Shown here: positions 22,030 through 32,735 of the stretch, one piece after another | Position numbering within the stretch: position 1 is the first letter of the stretch | Layout: each line of letters starts with the position of its first letter | Assembly (NCBI GenBank): GCA_963971425.1 | Contig: OZ020525.1 | Coordinates: 9,531,560-9,595,559, forward strand | Direction of reading: 5' to 3' | Source: Bryoerythrophyllum caledonicum | Lineage: Eukaryota > Streptophyta > Bryopsida > Pottiales > Pottiaceae | Length of the DNA stretch: 64,000 nt | Position numbers and translations under genes: made by a program | The notes under the pieces: model-generated | The model's database searches: none | Told to the model about the DNA's origin: nothing | Seen by the model: the letters and a program-made list of their open reading frames with translations, nothing else

Positions 22030-22270
22030 AAGTTAGAAGGAAAAACGCAAAAAAGAGTAAAAAGAAAAGGTGGAAAGGATCAGCAGGGTAGCCAGCCTAG
22101 AGAAAAACAAGAGAAAAAAAAATTGAAGTACGAGAAAAAGTTGCAGAAAAAGAAAGAGAAAAAGAAAAGTTGCGAGGAAAGAAGAAGGAAAGGAAAAAGC
22201 AGCAGATAAGCGAGCAAAAAAAGAAAAAGAAAAGAAAAAGCAGAAAAAATTGTAGAAATGAAAATCGCGG
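22030..22270 (+). repeat. Polypurine (GAAAAAG-rich) tract
   Basis: About 230 bases of almost pure A/G on the plus strand, with few pyrimidines. It may encode a lysine/arginine-rich tail in the LTR element, or be a simple repeat. Confidence 0.7.
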
Positions 22271-22739
22271 GACAAAAATTCCATTTTTTCATCCACCCAG
22301 AATGAATGTAATCAAGCGGTGATGAAACTCCAACACCACCTGTATAGAGTATGTCTACTCTCTTGGAGTGGTGTTTTTGAAGAGGAGGTGCATTGTGATA
22401 GAAGCCCTGGCAATGGCAAAAATTTTCTAAATTTAGAACATCTTAGAGTTCAGGAGTTGGGTGTGATAGTAGGGAAGTTGAATGGATGGGCCCTGCAAGG
22501 TTTGCACCTTGGGGTTTTAGGGGCGCCTTAGGATTTGCGGCCGCAGAAGGATTTGTCGCACAGGTCAGAAGCGTGGTGGGAGTGGGTAGAGCGCCGGACA
22601 CTGACAATGCCGAGGTGACCGCGGCTGAGGAGTTGAGCACGGAGGAGGATTACCTCGGAGGCGCTGCGGAAGGGTTTGCGGCGGCGGAGGCACAGACAAC
22701 TCCGAAGGAGACGAGGCCGGAAGCACAACAAGCAACGCG

Positions 22740-22950
22740 GAGGCGCTGTGGGGACGCTGGAGGTGCTGCAAAGGTCGTCACAGCCGCGCATCAGGCAACG
22801 CCGATGGTTCAGGTGTGGAGGCGTTGTGGAGGCGGTCATAGCCGCACATCAGGAGACGCCGGAGATTCAAGTGCGGAGACGCTGGAGGTGCTGCGGAGGC
22901 GGTCATTGCCGCACACCAAGTGCTGCCAGAGGTGCGGGCGCAGAGGCACT
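22740..22950 (+). repeat. Imperfect ~66-bp tandem repeat, about three copies, GC-rich
   Basis: Each unit carries GACGCTGGAGGTGCTGC or a variant, then GGTCRT.RCCGC and a CATCAGG-type segment. The flanking 22.5-23.0 kb is GC-rich, and open frames on both strands there are by-products of this composition. Confidence 0.55.
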
Positions 22951-25517
22951 ACGGCGAGGCCGGGGTGTTGGGGAGTAGTTTGCGATTGACGAGACGCCGA
23001 AAGAGCTCCACCAGTAGGAGAAGACCAAAAGTGGCGGCCCAACTTCCAGCCTGACGAGCCGCGATCAACACCATTGGGAGGAAGACTCTACAACCTCAGG
23101 TCTGCCTTTTGATTTTTCCCAAATTTTGCTAAGCCTTAAAGGGGATTTAGGAGAATACACGCGCCATATAAGATGGAATTTTCAATTCCAAATCAAATTA
23201 GGGATTTCAGTCATAGTCACTTCAAGAGCTTGGACCATCTAGGTTGTTGAAACCCAGTCTTACATATCAAAGTATTTGGCACCGATTAGAGGGAGAACCA
23301 ATAACTTGCCTTGGAAAAGAGGATCAGTTGTATCAGTGGGCTGGACTCTAAACATGGGAATACTGGCGAGGTAAGAAGGCACTAACTCTTCAGGATTGGA
23401 TGGAAGATTCTAACCTTGAAAATGCGGCATTTGGTAGGCCCAGGCCTTGGAAGCACGGGATCATCCTAGAGTTCTAGTTGATGAAAATGGTAGAAGCAAC
23501 TGGTGAGACACCCCCACTGCCGGAGAACTATCTCCGGGACCCAGTGATTGAATCATTCTAGTGGAGTCCAGCCACAGCCCGGTCGGAGTCTCTGGATGTC
23601 GTTGTACTTGGACATGGCGCACCACCAGAACTAATCACCCCATGCAATGGACCGTCGGCTTCTCAGCCCGGACTCGTATTATTCTCCTCTCTCAAACTAA
23701 TGGTAGCACCCCGGATAGCAAGGCCAGAGGGTTTCAAGTGATGTGCCATCGGCGGGTGACTAAGTAGAGTCCACCCTGGGCCATTCAATTGTCCTCACCA
23801 GAGGTTGCAACACTTGCTCGACCCGGACGCCAAGCTAGTTTGGCAAGTCTAGGCACGGCGGAGGAGTCTATACCAACCCAGAAGAGGTTTGCCAAGAAGT
23901 ATACCCGGGATCAAACACATGGAGCACAAAGACTGGTCACGGAGGAGCCAACTATCGGCTAGACTTTCACACCTTGGGCTCACTGCTAGAAGCCCTGGAG
24001 GCATACCAGGGATGACAAGTGGGCTGGAGATGTTGGGCTGGGGATTTTGTATGAGTATACTTGGCCGGAACTCCGCCTGGATTTGGTGCAGGAGTTTATT
24101 ATTGGGATGCTCCCGCCGGAGAACAAGTCATGAGGAGCTCTAGTTCCTATTCGGGCCAGGATCAGAGGGCAGGAGGTGGTGTTATCTTCAAAGGTTGTTG
24201 AGGTGTTCGGGTTGACAGGTTCCTGGCGGTTCAAGGCCTACAAGAAAGATGAGGAATAGAAGTCGAGCTTCGCGCGAAGGTTCTCCCTGGTTGACGAGGA
24301 TTTTAGATGGATGGAGTCCGGGTATCCGGATTCCGAGAGCATTACCAGCCACGGGTGAGGGCGCTCCTAGAGGTCTTCTTCTTAATGAAGTCCACTACGC
24401 ATGCTAGCCTGAACGTGGTCCATTATTTATATGAAGGAGCTCGGGTCAAGCAGCAAGCCTTAGACTCAACGCCGTTGCTACTCAGTGGTCAGCAAAGAGT
24501 GCTAGGCCAGGCATGCAAGGGGATGAAGGAGATTCCAGGTGCACCATTGATGGAGGCCATCCTCCGGCGGTGCTTCCCGGCAGGTTGAGACCCCTCTTGC
24601 ACTGGAGCCGGACCTTCCCGAGTAATTTCAGAGTCTGGTGATGACCAGAAGGAGGAGGATGGGAGTCGGAAGACGCATATGGAGACTCTGGCACCTACGG
24701 AGCGGCTGATTACGAGTATCTTCCGGAGTCACAATGACTCCAGGGATCGAAGTGTGATGAAGATAGAGGCATGACCGGGGACGGCACGCTCTACACCAAT
24801 CCCTTCAGTCACTCGGGCCCGAGCAGGGCTTGGGCCTAGAGTACCGGCCCGAGCAGGGCTTGGAGGTCATTCAGGAGCCTGTGACCGCCGGGCAGATCTA
24901 GGCTGGACGCTCTCTGGAGTGAGACCAGTCAGCCGGCCGAGACTCCACAGATGTAATGGACTTCCATGCGCTAGCAACTCTGGAGCAGGGAGTAGTTGAC
25001 TCCGGCCTAGAGTACCTCCAGGAGTCACCATCAAATCAGCCCCCAGCCCCGAAGAGACAGTGTTTGTACCACCATGCCCCTAATGAGGAGACACCGCAAC
25101 AGTTTTTTTCTCTCCTCTGACTCTCGGCCGGAGACCCACTAGTTAACTGGAGTGGTTTTCAGAAGACGACCGGCTAGCGATGCCACGGCCAAGACCGAGC
25201 TGCTTTTTGGAGAGGCCCCGAACACCTTTTCACCACTGTTAGAGGCGGACAGAGCAAACGTTGCCGGCCACACTCCGCGCATCACCAGCCGCCGGCCCTT
25301 GGCTTCACCTTGTGAGTCAACACCTCATGTTGCCGACCCGGTGACGGTTGGTATGCAGAACCTGATTTCCGGTTTGGAGTAGAACCTGATGGCAGCAACC
25401 CAGCTTTGGAGCCTTCATGTTGATCAACAAGCCCAGTCAATGCACAGGTTGGAGCACATCCGGCTCTAGGAGTAGAATAGTTATCTCTAGGATCAGGTCG
25501 GAGCTCTGGAGGCTGAC

Positions 25518-26072
25518 TTGACTCGGAGTCGACAGGAGCTGAAGGCATCTCGACAGGCAGAGGCGGCCAACTGTGCCTCCCGACTACAGCGCCTAAAGAT
25601 AGAGATGTTTGTGAACGCCAGGCTCAAGGCTCATGATCAGTTGGTCTTGGATCACTATTTCTTGATGGAGGACTACCGGAGGAGAGGCCTTACTTCACTG
25701 ACTCACCTAGGTATGCAGTATAGCCACTCATGGAGCCCATCTCACTGGTTGTTGTGGGATTCTTGGAAGCACTATATAGATGATGTGGCCTGGTATCGTC
25801 GGTACCTAAACCGATTCTCAGCGGCCTATCCGGACTTTGAATTTCTGGCTGGCGACGTGGAATGGCAGCCGGAGTCCGGCATTATCTTGACCCAAATGCC
25901 CACGAGTGGCAGTGCTGCAGCCCTTTCAAGGTTGACCTCGGATGGCGACGATATGCCTAGCTATCCTCCACAGGGATGGGAGGCATTCCGCGCTCATTAT
26001 ACACCGACGGTGCCGTCCTGGCCACCTCAAGTTTCTGAGCCCGAAAGTTTTGGTGTTCAGCCTCACTTTTGA
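25518..26072 (+). CDS. Hypothetical protein inside the LTR element, possibly gag-derived
   Basis: The frame has 184 codons. The first third is charged and helical (SRQELKASRQAEAANCASRLQ), followed by an aromatic-rich part (SHWLLWDSWKHYIDDVAWYRRY) and a proline/serine-rich tail. I see no CCHC knuckle or protease motif. Codons and length fit a truncated structural protein. Family unknown. Confidence 0.35.
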   Translation: MTRSRQELKASRQAEAANCASRLQRLKIEMFVNARLKAHDQLVLDHYFLMEDYRRRGLTSLTHLGMQYSHSWSPSHWLLWDSWKHYIDDVAWYRRYLNRFSAAYPDFEFLAGDVEWQPESGIILTQMPTSGSAAALSRLTSDGDDMPSYPPQGWEAFRAHYTPTVPSWPPQVSEPESFGVQPHF

Positions 26073-26482
26073 GGACCGCCGAGCAGTCTTGAAGATAGTC
26101 TTCGACCTACCCTGGGCAGTGTTCAGACTGACGACTCGACTCTCCAGGCTGGCCCTTTTTCTAGGAGCAAAGGTCCGGTGTTAGACTCAATAGGAATATG
26201 TCCTTCTTCCGACAGTGGGATACCTTGCAACATTCTTGGAACAGCGGATAGAGGCACCGCCTATTTGGCGGCAACACTCGGCATTGGAGCAGCCAAAGAC
26301 ATCTCCGGCAACATTTTCTTCACTAGTGGCTAGGAGCATACTAGTGACATTTTGCCCGAAAGGTGTTAGATGGGAGTCCCTTCCTCCCAAGTTTTGTTTT
26401 TTGAAACTTAGACTTTTTCCGGCAACATACTCACGAGGACCCTTGAACATTGGAGGACCGATGTAGTTTAGAAGAAGGATAA

Positions 26483-26640
26483 TGTAAAGCGGAGAACCAA
26501 GATTAGAGGACCTGGGTAGTAATTTTCTTTTTGATCACCGGATAAGTTTTTAGCTCTCTAGTGGATGAACCTGAACAGGCGGATGATTTCCTTCATGGAC
26601 AATTTTTCATCCACTGGATTGGCTGGATGAACTCTGGACA
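26483..26640 (+). repeat. Right LTR, truncated or short
   Basis: It matches 21189-21346 with scattered substitutions and ends exactly where a Helitron helicase remnant begins. No target duplication is found. Confidence 0.6.
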
Positions 26641-26936
26641 TGCAATTTGCACCCCTCAAAACGTCATGCGTTGATCTGCAAAACGTTGTCATTCCGTACG
26701 GCAAGGATGGCACAACCGCTGAAGTACTTAGGCGCATTTGCTTCGACGTCAGCAATTCCTCCATAGACGGCATTGATCAAGCCGTTCAAGGTGTGATTGC
26801 CGACAACCATCGCCCGTGGACACCTGATCATGTCATCCTTCACCTTCTCCAACATGTCCTCCTCCAGCGCCAGGAGCCACTCTGGAAATGTACGATTGCC
26901 CAAATCCACACGACGTTCACCAACAACAACGCGCAC
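26641..26936 (-). pseudogene. Helitron Pif1-like helicase fragment
   Basis: Minus-strand residues NRTFPEWLLALEEDM, DDMIRCPRAMVV, LINAVYGGIADVE, YFSGCAILAVRNDNVLQIN follow the order of the conserved C-terminal part of Helitron Pif1-type helicases (a WLL block, a cis-Pro block, then ILA.N..V..IN). A stop falls directly after VLQINA. Only about 90 codons remain, with no Walker A, Rep or Helitron ends, so it is a dead remnant cut by the LTR element. Confidence 0.7.
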
Positions 26937-26952
26937 ATTCCGGCAAAGTCTT

Positions 26953-26980
26953 AGGTTTAGGGTTTAGGATTTAGGATGGT
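26953..26980 (+). repeat. Short telomere-like TTTAGGG interstitial repeat
   Basis: GGTTTAGGGTTTAGGATTTAGG is about three degenerate copies of the plant-type TTTAGGG telomere word beside the Helitron remnant. It is too short to be a telomere. Confidence 0.5.
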
Positions 26981-26984
26981 GCCT

Positions 26985-27339
26985 CTAGTACTATCATTAT
27001 GGTGGTTATGAAAAAGACCCTATTTTAGATTACATTTTTACTATAGATTAGTATAAAAGCCCTTCATCCATCATATTTAATCTGAGAAGTTGGTTAAAGA
27101 GTCTTTCTTTGTTCCATTTTTGTTCTTCTTTTCTTTGAGCAAAAATGGCCATGAAGACCCAGATGTATTTTTTTTTAAATGTGTTTTGGCTTTCATGGTG
27201 GTTCTCATGCCATTTTTTCAACCGCAGAGCACATATGAGGTTGACCTTGGATTTGTTGAAGGTAGGGGCTCTTATTAAATACATGCCTATGGCCATGGTC
27301 AATGCGTGGTTGCATTGTTTTTTTGGTAGTTATATTATG
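26985..27339. other. No recognisable gene
   Basis: AT-rich spacer. Overlapping 60-80 codon frames on both strands show nothing recognisable. Confidence 0.4.
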
Positions 27340-27349
27340 TAGAGCATGG

Positions 27350-27714
27350 GGCATTTTTTTTTGGCGATTTGGAGCCAAATGGCGGAAAAAATTCCCCAAA
27401 AAAAGTATTCCCGAAAAGTGGGAAAATTATTATTTTAAATCGCCAAAATTGCATTGATGGCCTTTTTCATATCGCCATAATGCTACCAATGAACAGCAGG
27501 GACTCCATTTTGTCGCCAAAAAGGATGTACAAATCTATGTATATGGAGATGGATTCTCCAAAAAAGATATTTATGGATAAAATTTGGTTTTATATGGTTT
27601 TAGGAGAAACTTTGTGTCGCCACATGTGTAGTCTCCAAAAAATTTGTGTCGCCACTCTAGCTAAAATCGTGAAACGAAAAAATACAAAAATACAAAAAAA
27701 CAAAAAAAAACCTA
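27350..27714. mobile_element. Candidate 365-bp MITE with a 10-bp direct repeat at its edges
   Basis: TAGAGCATGG stands immediately on both sides (27340-27349 and 27715-27724). A 9-10-bp duplication is typical of Mutator-like elements. The left end is GGCATTTTTTTTTGGCG; the right end read in reverse begins near GGTTTTTTTTTG, a weak inverted match. TCGCCA words recur at least five times inside. The inverted repeat is poor, so confidence is modest. Confidence 0.4.
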
Positions 27715-27724
27715 TAGAGCATGG

Positions 27725-28335
27725 ACAGTGTATGCATTATAACTTAATAGAAGTTGATACATGACATTCTAACCTAGAATTTTTAAACTTAGGATTTTTG
27801 GCAATAGTAAAGGATGTCCTATTTGGCCTTCCAACATTGGTATTTGACTTGGTGACGTTCCTTCAACCTAACACACAGATTTTATTATGAGGCCTTCCAA
27901 GCCACTTACATTAGAGGTGGCATTAGTGGTCTACCACTTAGTCCATGGATTTTATGCAAGGTCATGAGTATCCTTTATAGTTATAGAAAGTCAATAATTA
28001 TACCCCTACTGTCATTTGCAACCTTACTGGCATTACACATTGAATAATTTCTTGTGGTGATGAGTGGTTTGACTAATATATATCCACTCCCCTTGTGCAA
28101 CTTATTTAACTGATACCATTTGTAGCTTTCAGACAAGGATTAGGTTGTTCTATATGGTAAAGGTCATTGATGATACATATATTCATATGACCACAACACA
28201 TTCTTGTGCTTTGATCCCATGTTTTCAAAAGAAATTGTTGAAAGAAATTGTAAAATATCTTAATTTAGCATATATGTGATTCCTAAAAAAAATTCTATAA
28301 TATTTGTGTAGGGCAACTTTGAAAATACACAATGC
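27725..28335. other. No recognisable gene
   Basis: AT-rich spacer with no supported coding region or inverted repeats that I could see. Confidence 0.4.
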
Positions 28336-28339
28336 TACA

Positions 28340-28480
28340 TAGTTTGAATGGTCCAAATTTACACTAGGTTGTAGATGTGTGAGATTTTACAAAGGTCTAT
28401 TTTTTACTGGTGGTGTGGAGGTTAAACCATACCTATTTGAAGATTCTACATACCATATACCTAGCCTTCGTAGAGAGCAT
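28340..28480 (+). pseudogene. Possible PIF/Harbinger transposase fragment (around the second catalytic Asp)
   Basis: GLFFTGGVEVKPYLFEDSTYHIPS resembles the block of Harbinger nucleases in which PYL.GDS.YPL carries a catalytic Asp. Nothing recognisable continues downstream: the rest of the 146-codon frame (28379-28819) is unlike any domain. A short remnant is the simplest reading, and chance similarity is possible. Confidence 0.35.
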
Positions 28481-28484
28481 GTTT

Positions 28485-29300
28485 CACCATGTTATAGTTG
28501 TGCATTGGAATTATGTACCGAAACCAAACGCTATGAACCTCAATCGATCCGAGAGAGACACAACCTCGCAAGCGTAATGGATCTTGTGTCGTGCTATGCT
28601 TCATTGATAGACCTTGTGCCGGAATTGCAATGTGAATCGGATCCGGTGAGGGTTATGATTTGTGTTGAGATACCATTTCCATCTCCCCCTCATACGCCTT
28701 TGCAATCCTGCTATCACCTCATTTCGTCTTATTTCCGTCTCTTTTCCTTTGTCCTCCTTGTCATTTTGCATTCCCGCTTAGGATTCTGTATGGAGATTTG
28801 TGAAGCGTGTGCTCATTGACCGGCACCTGTGGCGTGTCATGGATCTTGTCGTTGTTTTGCATGCCAAGAGCTTGCACATCGCCAATCTTTCAATCTGCTG
28901 TAGCACAAGCGCGGATAGTAAATTGTGTTACGCTTGAATTTTGTGTGAGGAGCTTGTATACCAGGGGGCACCGAATATGCCACATGCCACGGCAAAGAGC
29001 GCCTCGGTATCTGGGCCTCATCTTTTGTATTATAGAGTAGATTGATCTTTATATGCTTATTAGTCTCAACGTTTCTTCTCATGATATCATTTCATTCCCA
29101 TACAAGAACGACAAAATAAATATTTAAATTTGAAATCTTTATATATATATATATATATATATATATCATTTAAAGAAAATTTTAATCAATTTTTAAAATT
29201 TTATAATATATTATATTGAAGGTTTAGAATTATTAAAAAACAATTTGAGAAAGCTATGGGTCTTATACATGCATTACACATGTATGATATGTATTCATGA
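28485..29300. other. No recognisable gene; includes an (AT)n microsatellite
   Basis: A pure AT dinucleotide run lies at about 29140-29166, and the rest is AT-rich. Open frames overlap on both strands without motifs. Confidence 0.45.
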
Positions 29301-29310
29301 TTTTTTTGTA

Positions 29311-29887
29311 CAATAGGGTGACATTCAAATTGGCCGTTTAGTAGTTCTAGGGATAGTGTCCTACACTGCTGCCAACTTTGACACCCTCCCCAAAGCTGAG
29401 AAATTGTTATTTTACCATGAAAATTTGGGGACAACATCATCTTTATGTTGAAAACATGCATACCAAATTTCAAGTCCAGTAGACTTATATAAAAAAACTT
29501 ATGCAAGATCTACCAACATGGGATAGCTGTGAGAAAAGTGTCACAGCTGCCAACTTTGACACCCTCCCAAGAATTGAGGAAATTTTTTTTGCCCATGAAA
29601 TTTTTGGAGCAAAAACATTTTTATGTTGTTTGCATGTGTGGAAAATTTCAAGTCCAAAAGACCCATACAAAAAATAATATTCCAAATCTACCAACATGTG
29701 TAGTTTTGAGAAACAAAGGGGAAAACCATTTTACTACTTCCAATTTTGACGCCCTCCTTAGGATTGAATTTTTGTTGATACATAGTGAAATTTTTGGCAC
29801 AAGATCATCTCTACGCTGTTAACATGTGGGATAAATTTCAAAGCCAAAAGACATACATAAAAAAAGTTATTCCATATCTATCAACAT
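29311..29887 (+). repeat. Left inverted repeat of the Tc1 element
   Basis: Unit starts fall at about 29378, 29547 and 29735, and the arm ends near TCCATATCTATCAACATG. Mismatches to the right arm are few. Confidence 0.85.
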
Positions 29888-30294
29888 GTGTAACTATGAT
29901 AAACAATTTGAAGGTCATATTGAAAATGTCAAAATATCTTTGACACCTCATGCTTTTTCATTGAACTCAATCATGTGAGTAAGCCACAAAACATATATGC
30001 TTCTCAAAACGATCAATAACATCTAAATGAAGAAGTGAAGAGATGTTCCATGCAGAAGAATCCACTTGGCTATAAAGTGTGCATTAGACACATGACAAAA
30101 ATTTTCTTCTAAATATCTATTGAACACTATATAAAGGGAATGGTGTGTGTGATTTGTGATAGACTGAATGTTGAGACAATCCTCAAAACAGAGAGTGATG
30201 TATTGTGGGATGCATGAGTGTTGATTCACATTGGGCATACATGATGAGTGATTAAGAGCAAAACGATTTTTCATGTATGCATATGGGCTTGTGT

Positions 30295-30490
30295 TTTGGC
30301 GACCCTTCTCTCTCCTCTCTGCTCTAGCGCCTTGGCTCCCTTCTCTCCCCCTTGCTCTGCTCCAGCTCTGTTCTCTTTCCTCTGCCAATTGTCACGTGTC
30401 AATCCTGCAACCCCCTTTGCTCTGCTCTAGCCCCTTGGCCCCCTTCTCTCCCCCTTGCTCTGCTCTAACCCCTACTCTACTGCTGTAGCT
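30295..30490 (+). repeat. Pyrimidine-rich leader with a ~100-bp direct duplication
   Basis: The word CCCTTCTCTCCCCCTTGCTC recurs at about 30339 and 30440 within a C/T-rich stretch just upstream of the transposase ATG. C/T-rich leaders are common in plant and algal 5' untranslated regions, so this may include the promoter or leader of the transposase. Confidence 0.55.
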
Positions 30491-30513
30491 AGCATCATGC
30501 ACTCTATAAGTTT

Positions 30514-31523
30514 ATGATGGCAATTTCAAATGAAATTCGTGCTCGCATCATAGGTTTGAGTGAGGGAGGATTTACAGGAGTTCAAATTGCAGCTACTATA
30601 GGAGTTCCTATTAGAACAGTTACAAGGTTAGTAAAAACATTTAGAGAAGATGGAACCTACAAGCGCAAACCTTGCGGTGGAAGTCACGCTAAAAAGTTTA
30701 GTGATAGAGATGTTCGTAGTATTGTGCATTACTCAAAAATTCATCGTTGCTCTTCACTCTCAGAGATTACCAATGCATGTCCTACTCAAGTGTGTAGACG
30801 TACTATTCAAAGGGTCTTACATAAAAATGGCATTTTTAGTCGAATTGCAGTCAAAAACCTTTTTTGACACCTCGTCACATGTCTCAACGATTAGCTTTTG
30901 CTCAGAAGTACCATGGATGGAGTGCAATAGAGTGGGAGCGTGTCGTTTGGACAGATGAATCTACTTTTGAAATTGGAAAAAATTCTCGGCAAATTCATGT
31001 TTGGAGAAGTGCATACGAGCGTTATTCATCAAGTTATCTAGCTCCTACTTTTAAAAGTGGAAGGACTTCTTTAATGATTTGGGGCGCATTTGCCGGAGGA
31101 CAAAAGTCAGAACTTGTCTTTATGCCTAAAGGTCAACGTTCTGCTAAGGATTTTATAGAAGTGGTTTACGATGCCAAATTGGTTCATTTCATGGGTCAAA
31201 TTCCACAAGGAGTGCTTATGGAAGATGGGGCACCCGTCCATAGGAGCAAAATATGTGAAGAATGGAGACAAAGCCACCTTCTCGAAAAGCTCAACAGGCC
31301 TACAAACTCTCCCGATCTCAATCCAATCGAGAACGTTTGGAGGATGTTAAAAGATGTTGTGCAACATGGCAAACAATGCCTTAGAAGCTTAGATGTGTTG
31401 AAGGTAGTTCTTGAAAAAGAGTGGAAGTTAGTCAATGGTACAAAGCTCCTTCAACTATGTCATTCTATGCCCTCTAGGTTACTAGCAGTGATTGACGCTA
31501 ATGGAGGACATACAGGTTGGTAG
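30514..31523 (+). pseudogene. Tc1-type DD34E transposase with one frameshift
   Basis: The first frame (30514-30867) encodes paired helix-turn-helix DNA-binding domains (TGVQIAATIGVPIRTVTRLV, then a second around CRRTIQRVLHKNG). A one-base change in the AAAAACCTTTTTT run near 30855 shifts the frame. The second frame (30864-31523) encodes the catalytic domain: WTDESTFE (Asp31 of that ORF), LMEDGAPVH (Asp121) and SPDLNPIENVW (Glu156), with 34 residues between the second Asp and the Glu. The stop codon lies about 10 bases inside the right inverted repeat. A single homopolymer indel is the only lesion I see, so a sequencing or assembly error should be excluded. Confidence 0.9.
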
Positions 31524-32089
31524 ATATGGAATAACTTTTTTGTGTACATCTTTTGGCTTTGAAATTTATCTCACATGTTAACAGCGTAGAGATGATCTTG
31601 TGCCAAAAATTTCACTATGTATCAACAAAAATTCAATCCTAAGGAGGGCGTCAAAATTGGAAGTAGTAAAATGGTTTTCCCCTTTGTTTCTCAAAACTAC
31701 ACATGTTGGTAGATTTGGAATATTATTTTTTGTATGGGTCTTTTGGACTTGAAATTTTCCACACATGCAAACAACATAAAAATGTTTTTGCTCCAAAAAT
31801 TTCATGGGCAAAAAAAATTTCCTCAATTCTTGGGAGGGTGTCAAAGTTGGCAGCTGTGACACTTTTCTCACAGCTATCCCATGTTGGTAGATCTTGCATA
31901 AGTTTTTTTATATAAGTCTACTGGACTTGAAATTTGGTATGCATGTTTTCAACATAAAGATGATGTTGTCCCCAAATTTTCATGGTAAAATAACAATTTC
32001 TCAGCTTTGGGGAGGGTGTCAAAGTTGGCAGCAGTGTAGGACACTATCCCTGGAACTACTAAACGGCCAATTTGAATGTCACCCTATTG
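31513..32089 (-). repeat. Right inverted repeat of the Tc1 element
   Basis: Inverted copy of 29311-29887, overlapping the last codons and stop of the transposase. Confidence 0.85.
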
Positions 32090-32091
32090 TA

Positions 32092-32634
32092 CTGTACATC
32101 GGACATGTTAAAAAGGATTCTCAATTCAGCCATGAATACATATTAGTTTTTGAAAATCATTATTTTTCAGGCCATTGTATTCTTGGAGGGTGTGGTTAGA
32201 TATTTCTCAATAAATCCATCAGTCATCCTCACAACACCTACAGTGACTACTCTTATATCTTGTAGGTTTTTTGGTATATATATATATATAAATATATAGT
32301 GTAGTATATTTTTGGTTTTTAATATTATATTTATGTGCTTTGGTTGTGTGTTTTATATATTTGTGTTGATTGTATGTTTTTTTAAAATATGGTTTATATG
32401 TTTTATATGTTTTAGTTAGACTTATATTGATCTGAATCATAAGTTAAATTAAAAATAACAATAAGAAGGGTGGTAGGAGTTAAATCATAATGAAAGAGGT
32501 GTTTATGAAGATGTTAGTCTACGAGATCCTCTTTTAATTATATGATAAATACTTTAAATTATATAGTTAAACCTTGAGCTCTTTTTCAATTGATTATTTT
32601 AATTTGAGAATCTAAAAATTTAAAATACAAAGGA
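32092..32634. other. AT-rich spacer
   Basis: No gene is visible. TATATA runs occur at about 32275-32300. Confidence 0.5.
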
Positions 32635-32696
32635 TTAACCCCTAAAGGACCAAGTGTCCAAATTTGGCTTTTTGAAAAATCGGTCAAGTTCCTATG
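32635..32696 (-). mobile_element. TTAA MITE copy C, first 62 bases (rest at 55348-56241)
   Basis: TTAACCCCTAAAGGACCAAG through GGTCAAGTTCCTATG matches the reverse complement of the right end of copy A (14740-14824). The copy stops at TATG (32693-32696) and resumes, with TATG repeated, at 55348. The intervening 22,651 bp is therefore an insertion. Confidence 0.85.
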
Positions 32697-32728
32697 AACA
32701 CGCAATTAAGCAATTATGCACTTAGCCA
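32697..32728 (+). repeat. Left terminal inverted repeat of the giant element
   Basis: Starts AACACGCAATTAAGC. TGCACTT and AAGTGCA just inside (about 32716-32734) form a 7-bp hairpin, which the right end also has. Confidence 0.85.
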
Positions 32729-32735
32729 AGTGCAC

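Larger units (their letters stand above)
21189..26640 (+). mobile_element. Degenerate LTR retrotransposon, coding region not classifiable
   Basis: A direct repeat of at least 158 bp begins TGTTAAGCGG at 21189 and TGTAAAGCGG at 26483. A purine-rich AGAAGAAGGATAA immediately precedes the right copy, as a polypurine tract should. The left edge interrupts the LINE at 21188, but the right repeat abuts an unrelated Helitron fragment, so the right LTR is truncated or recombined. The interior shows no reverse transcriptase or integrase. A gag-like ORF remains at 25518-26072, and a scrambled frame near 24060-24260 (WPELRLDLVQEFIIGMLP) recalls the extra domain found in some large plant retroelements. 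A non-autonomous LARD-type element is plausible. Confidence 0.6.
29311..32089 (+). mobile_element. Tc1/mariner DNA transposon with 577-bp inverted repeats
   Basis: TA lies on both sides (29309-29310 and 32090-32091). The ends begin CAATAGGGTGACATTC and are near-identical inverted copies for about 577 bp (29311-29887 and 31513-32089). This is far longer than the tens to hundreds of bases usual in the superfamily. The arms contain three ~170-190-bp subrepeats with GCCAACTTTGACACCCTCC, the same unit as in 14839-16149. A DD34E transposase with one frameshift fills the middle. The 2.78-kb length fits an otherwise complete element. Confidence 0.9.

Noticed and set aside
22033-22296. Phe/Leu-rich minus-strand frames resembling a transmembrane protein
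   Set aside because: Antisense of the polypurine tract; all codons are T/C-rich by composition.
22486-22989. 167-codon Ala/Glu-rich frame
   Set aside because: Lies on a GC-rich imperfect tandem repeat; all frames on both strands are open there, so openness carries no weight.
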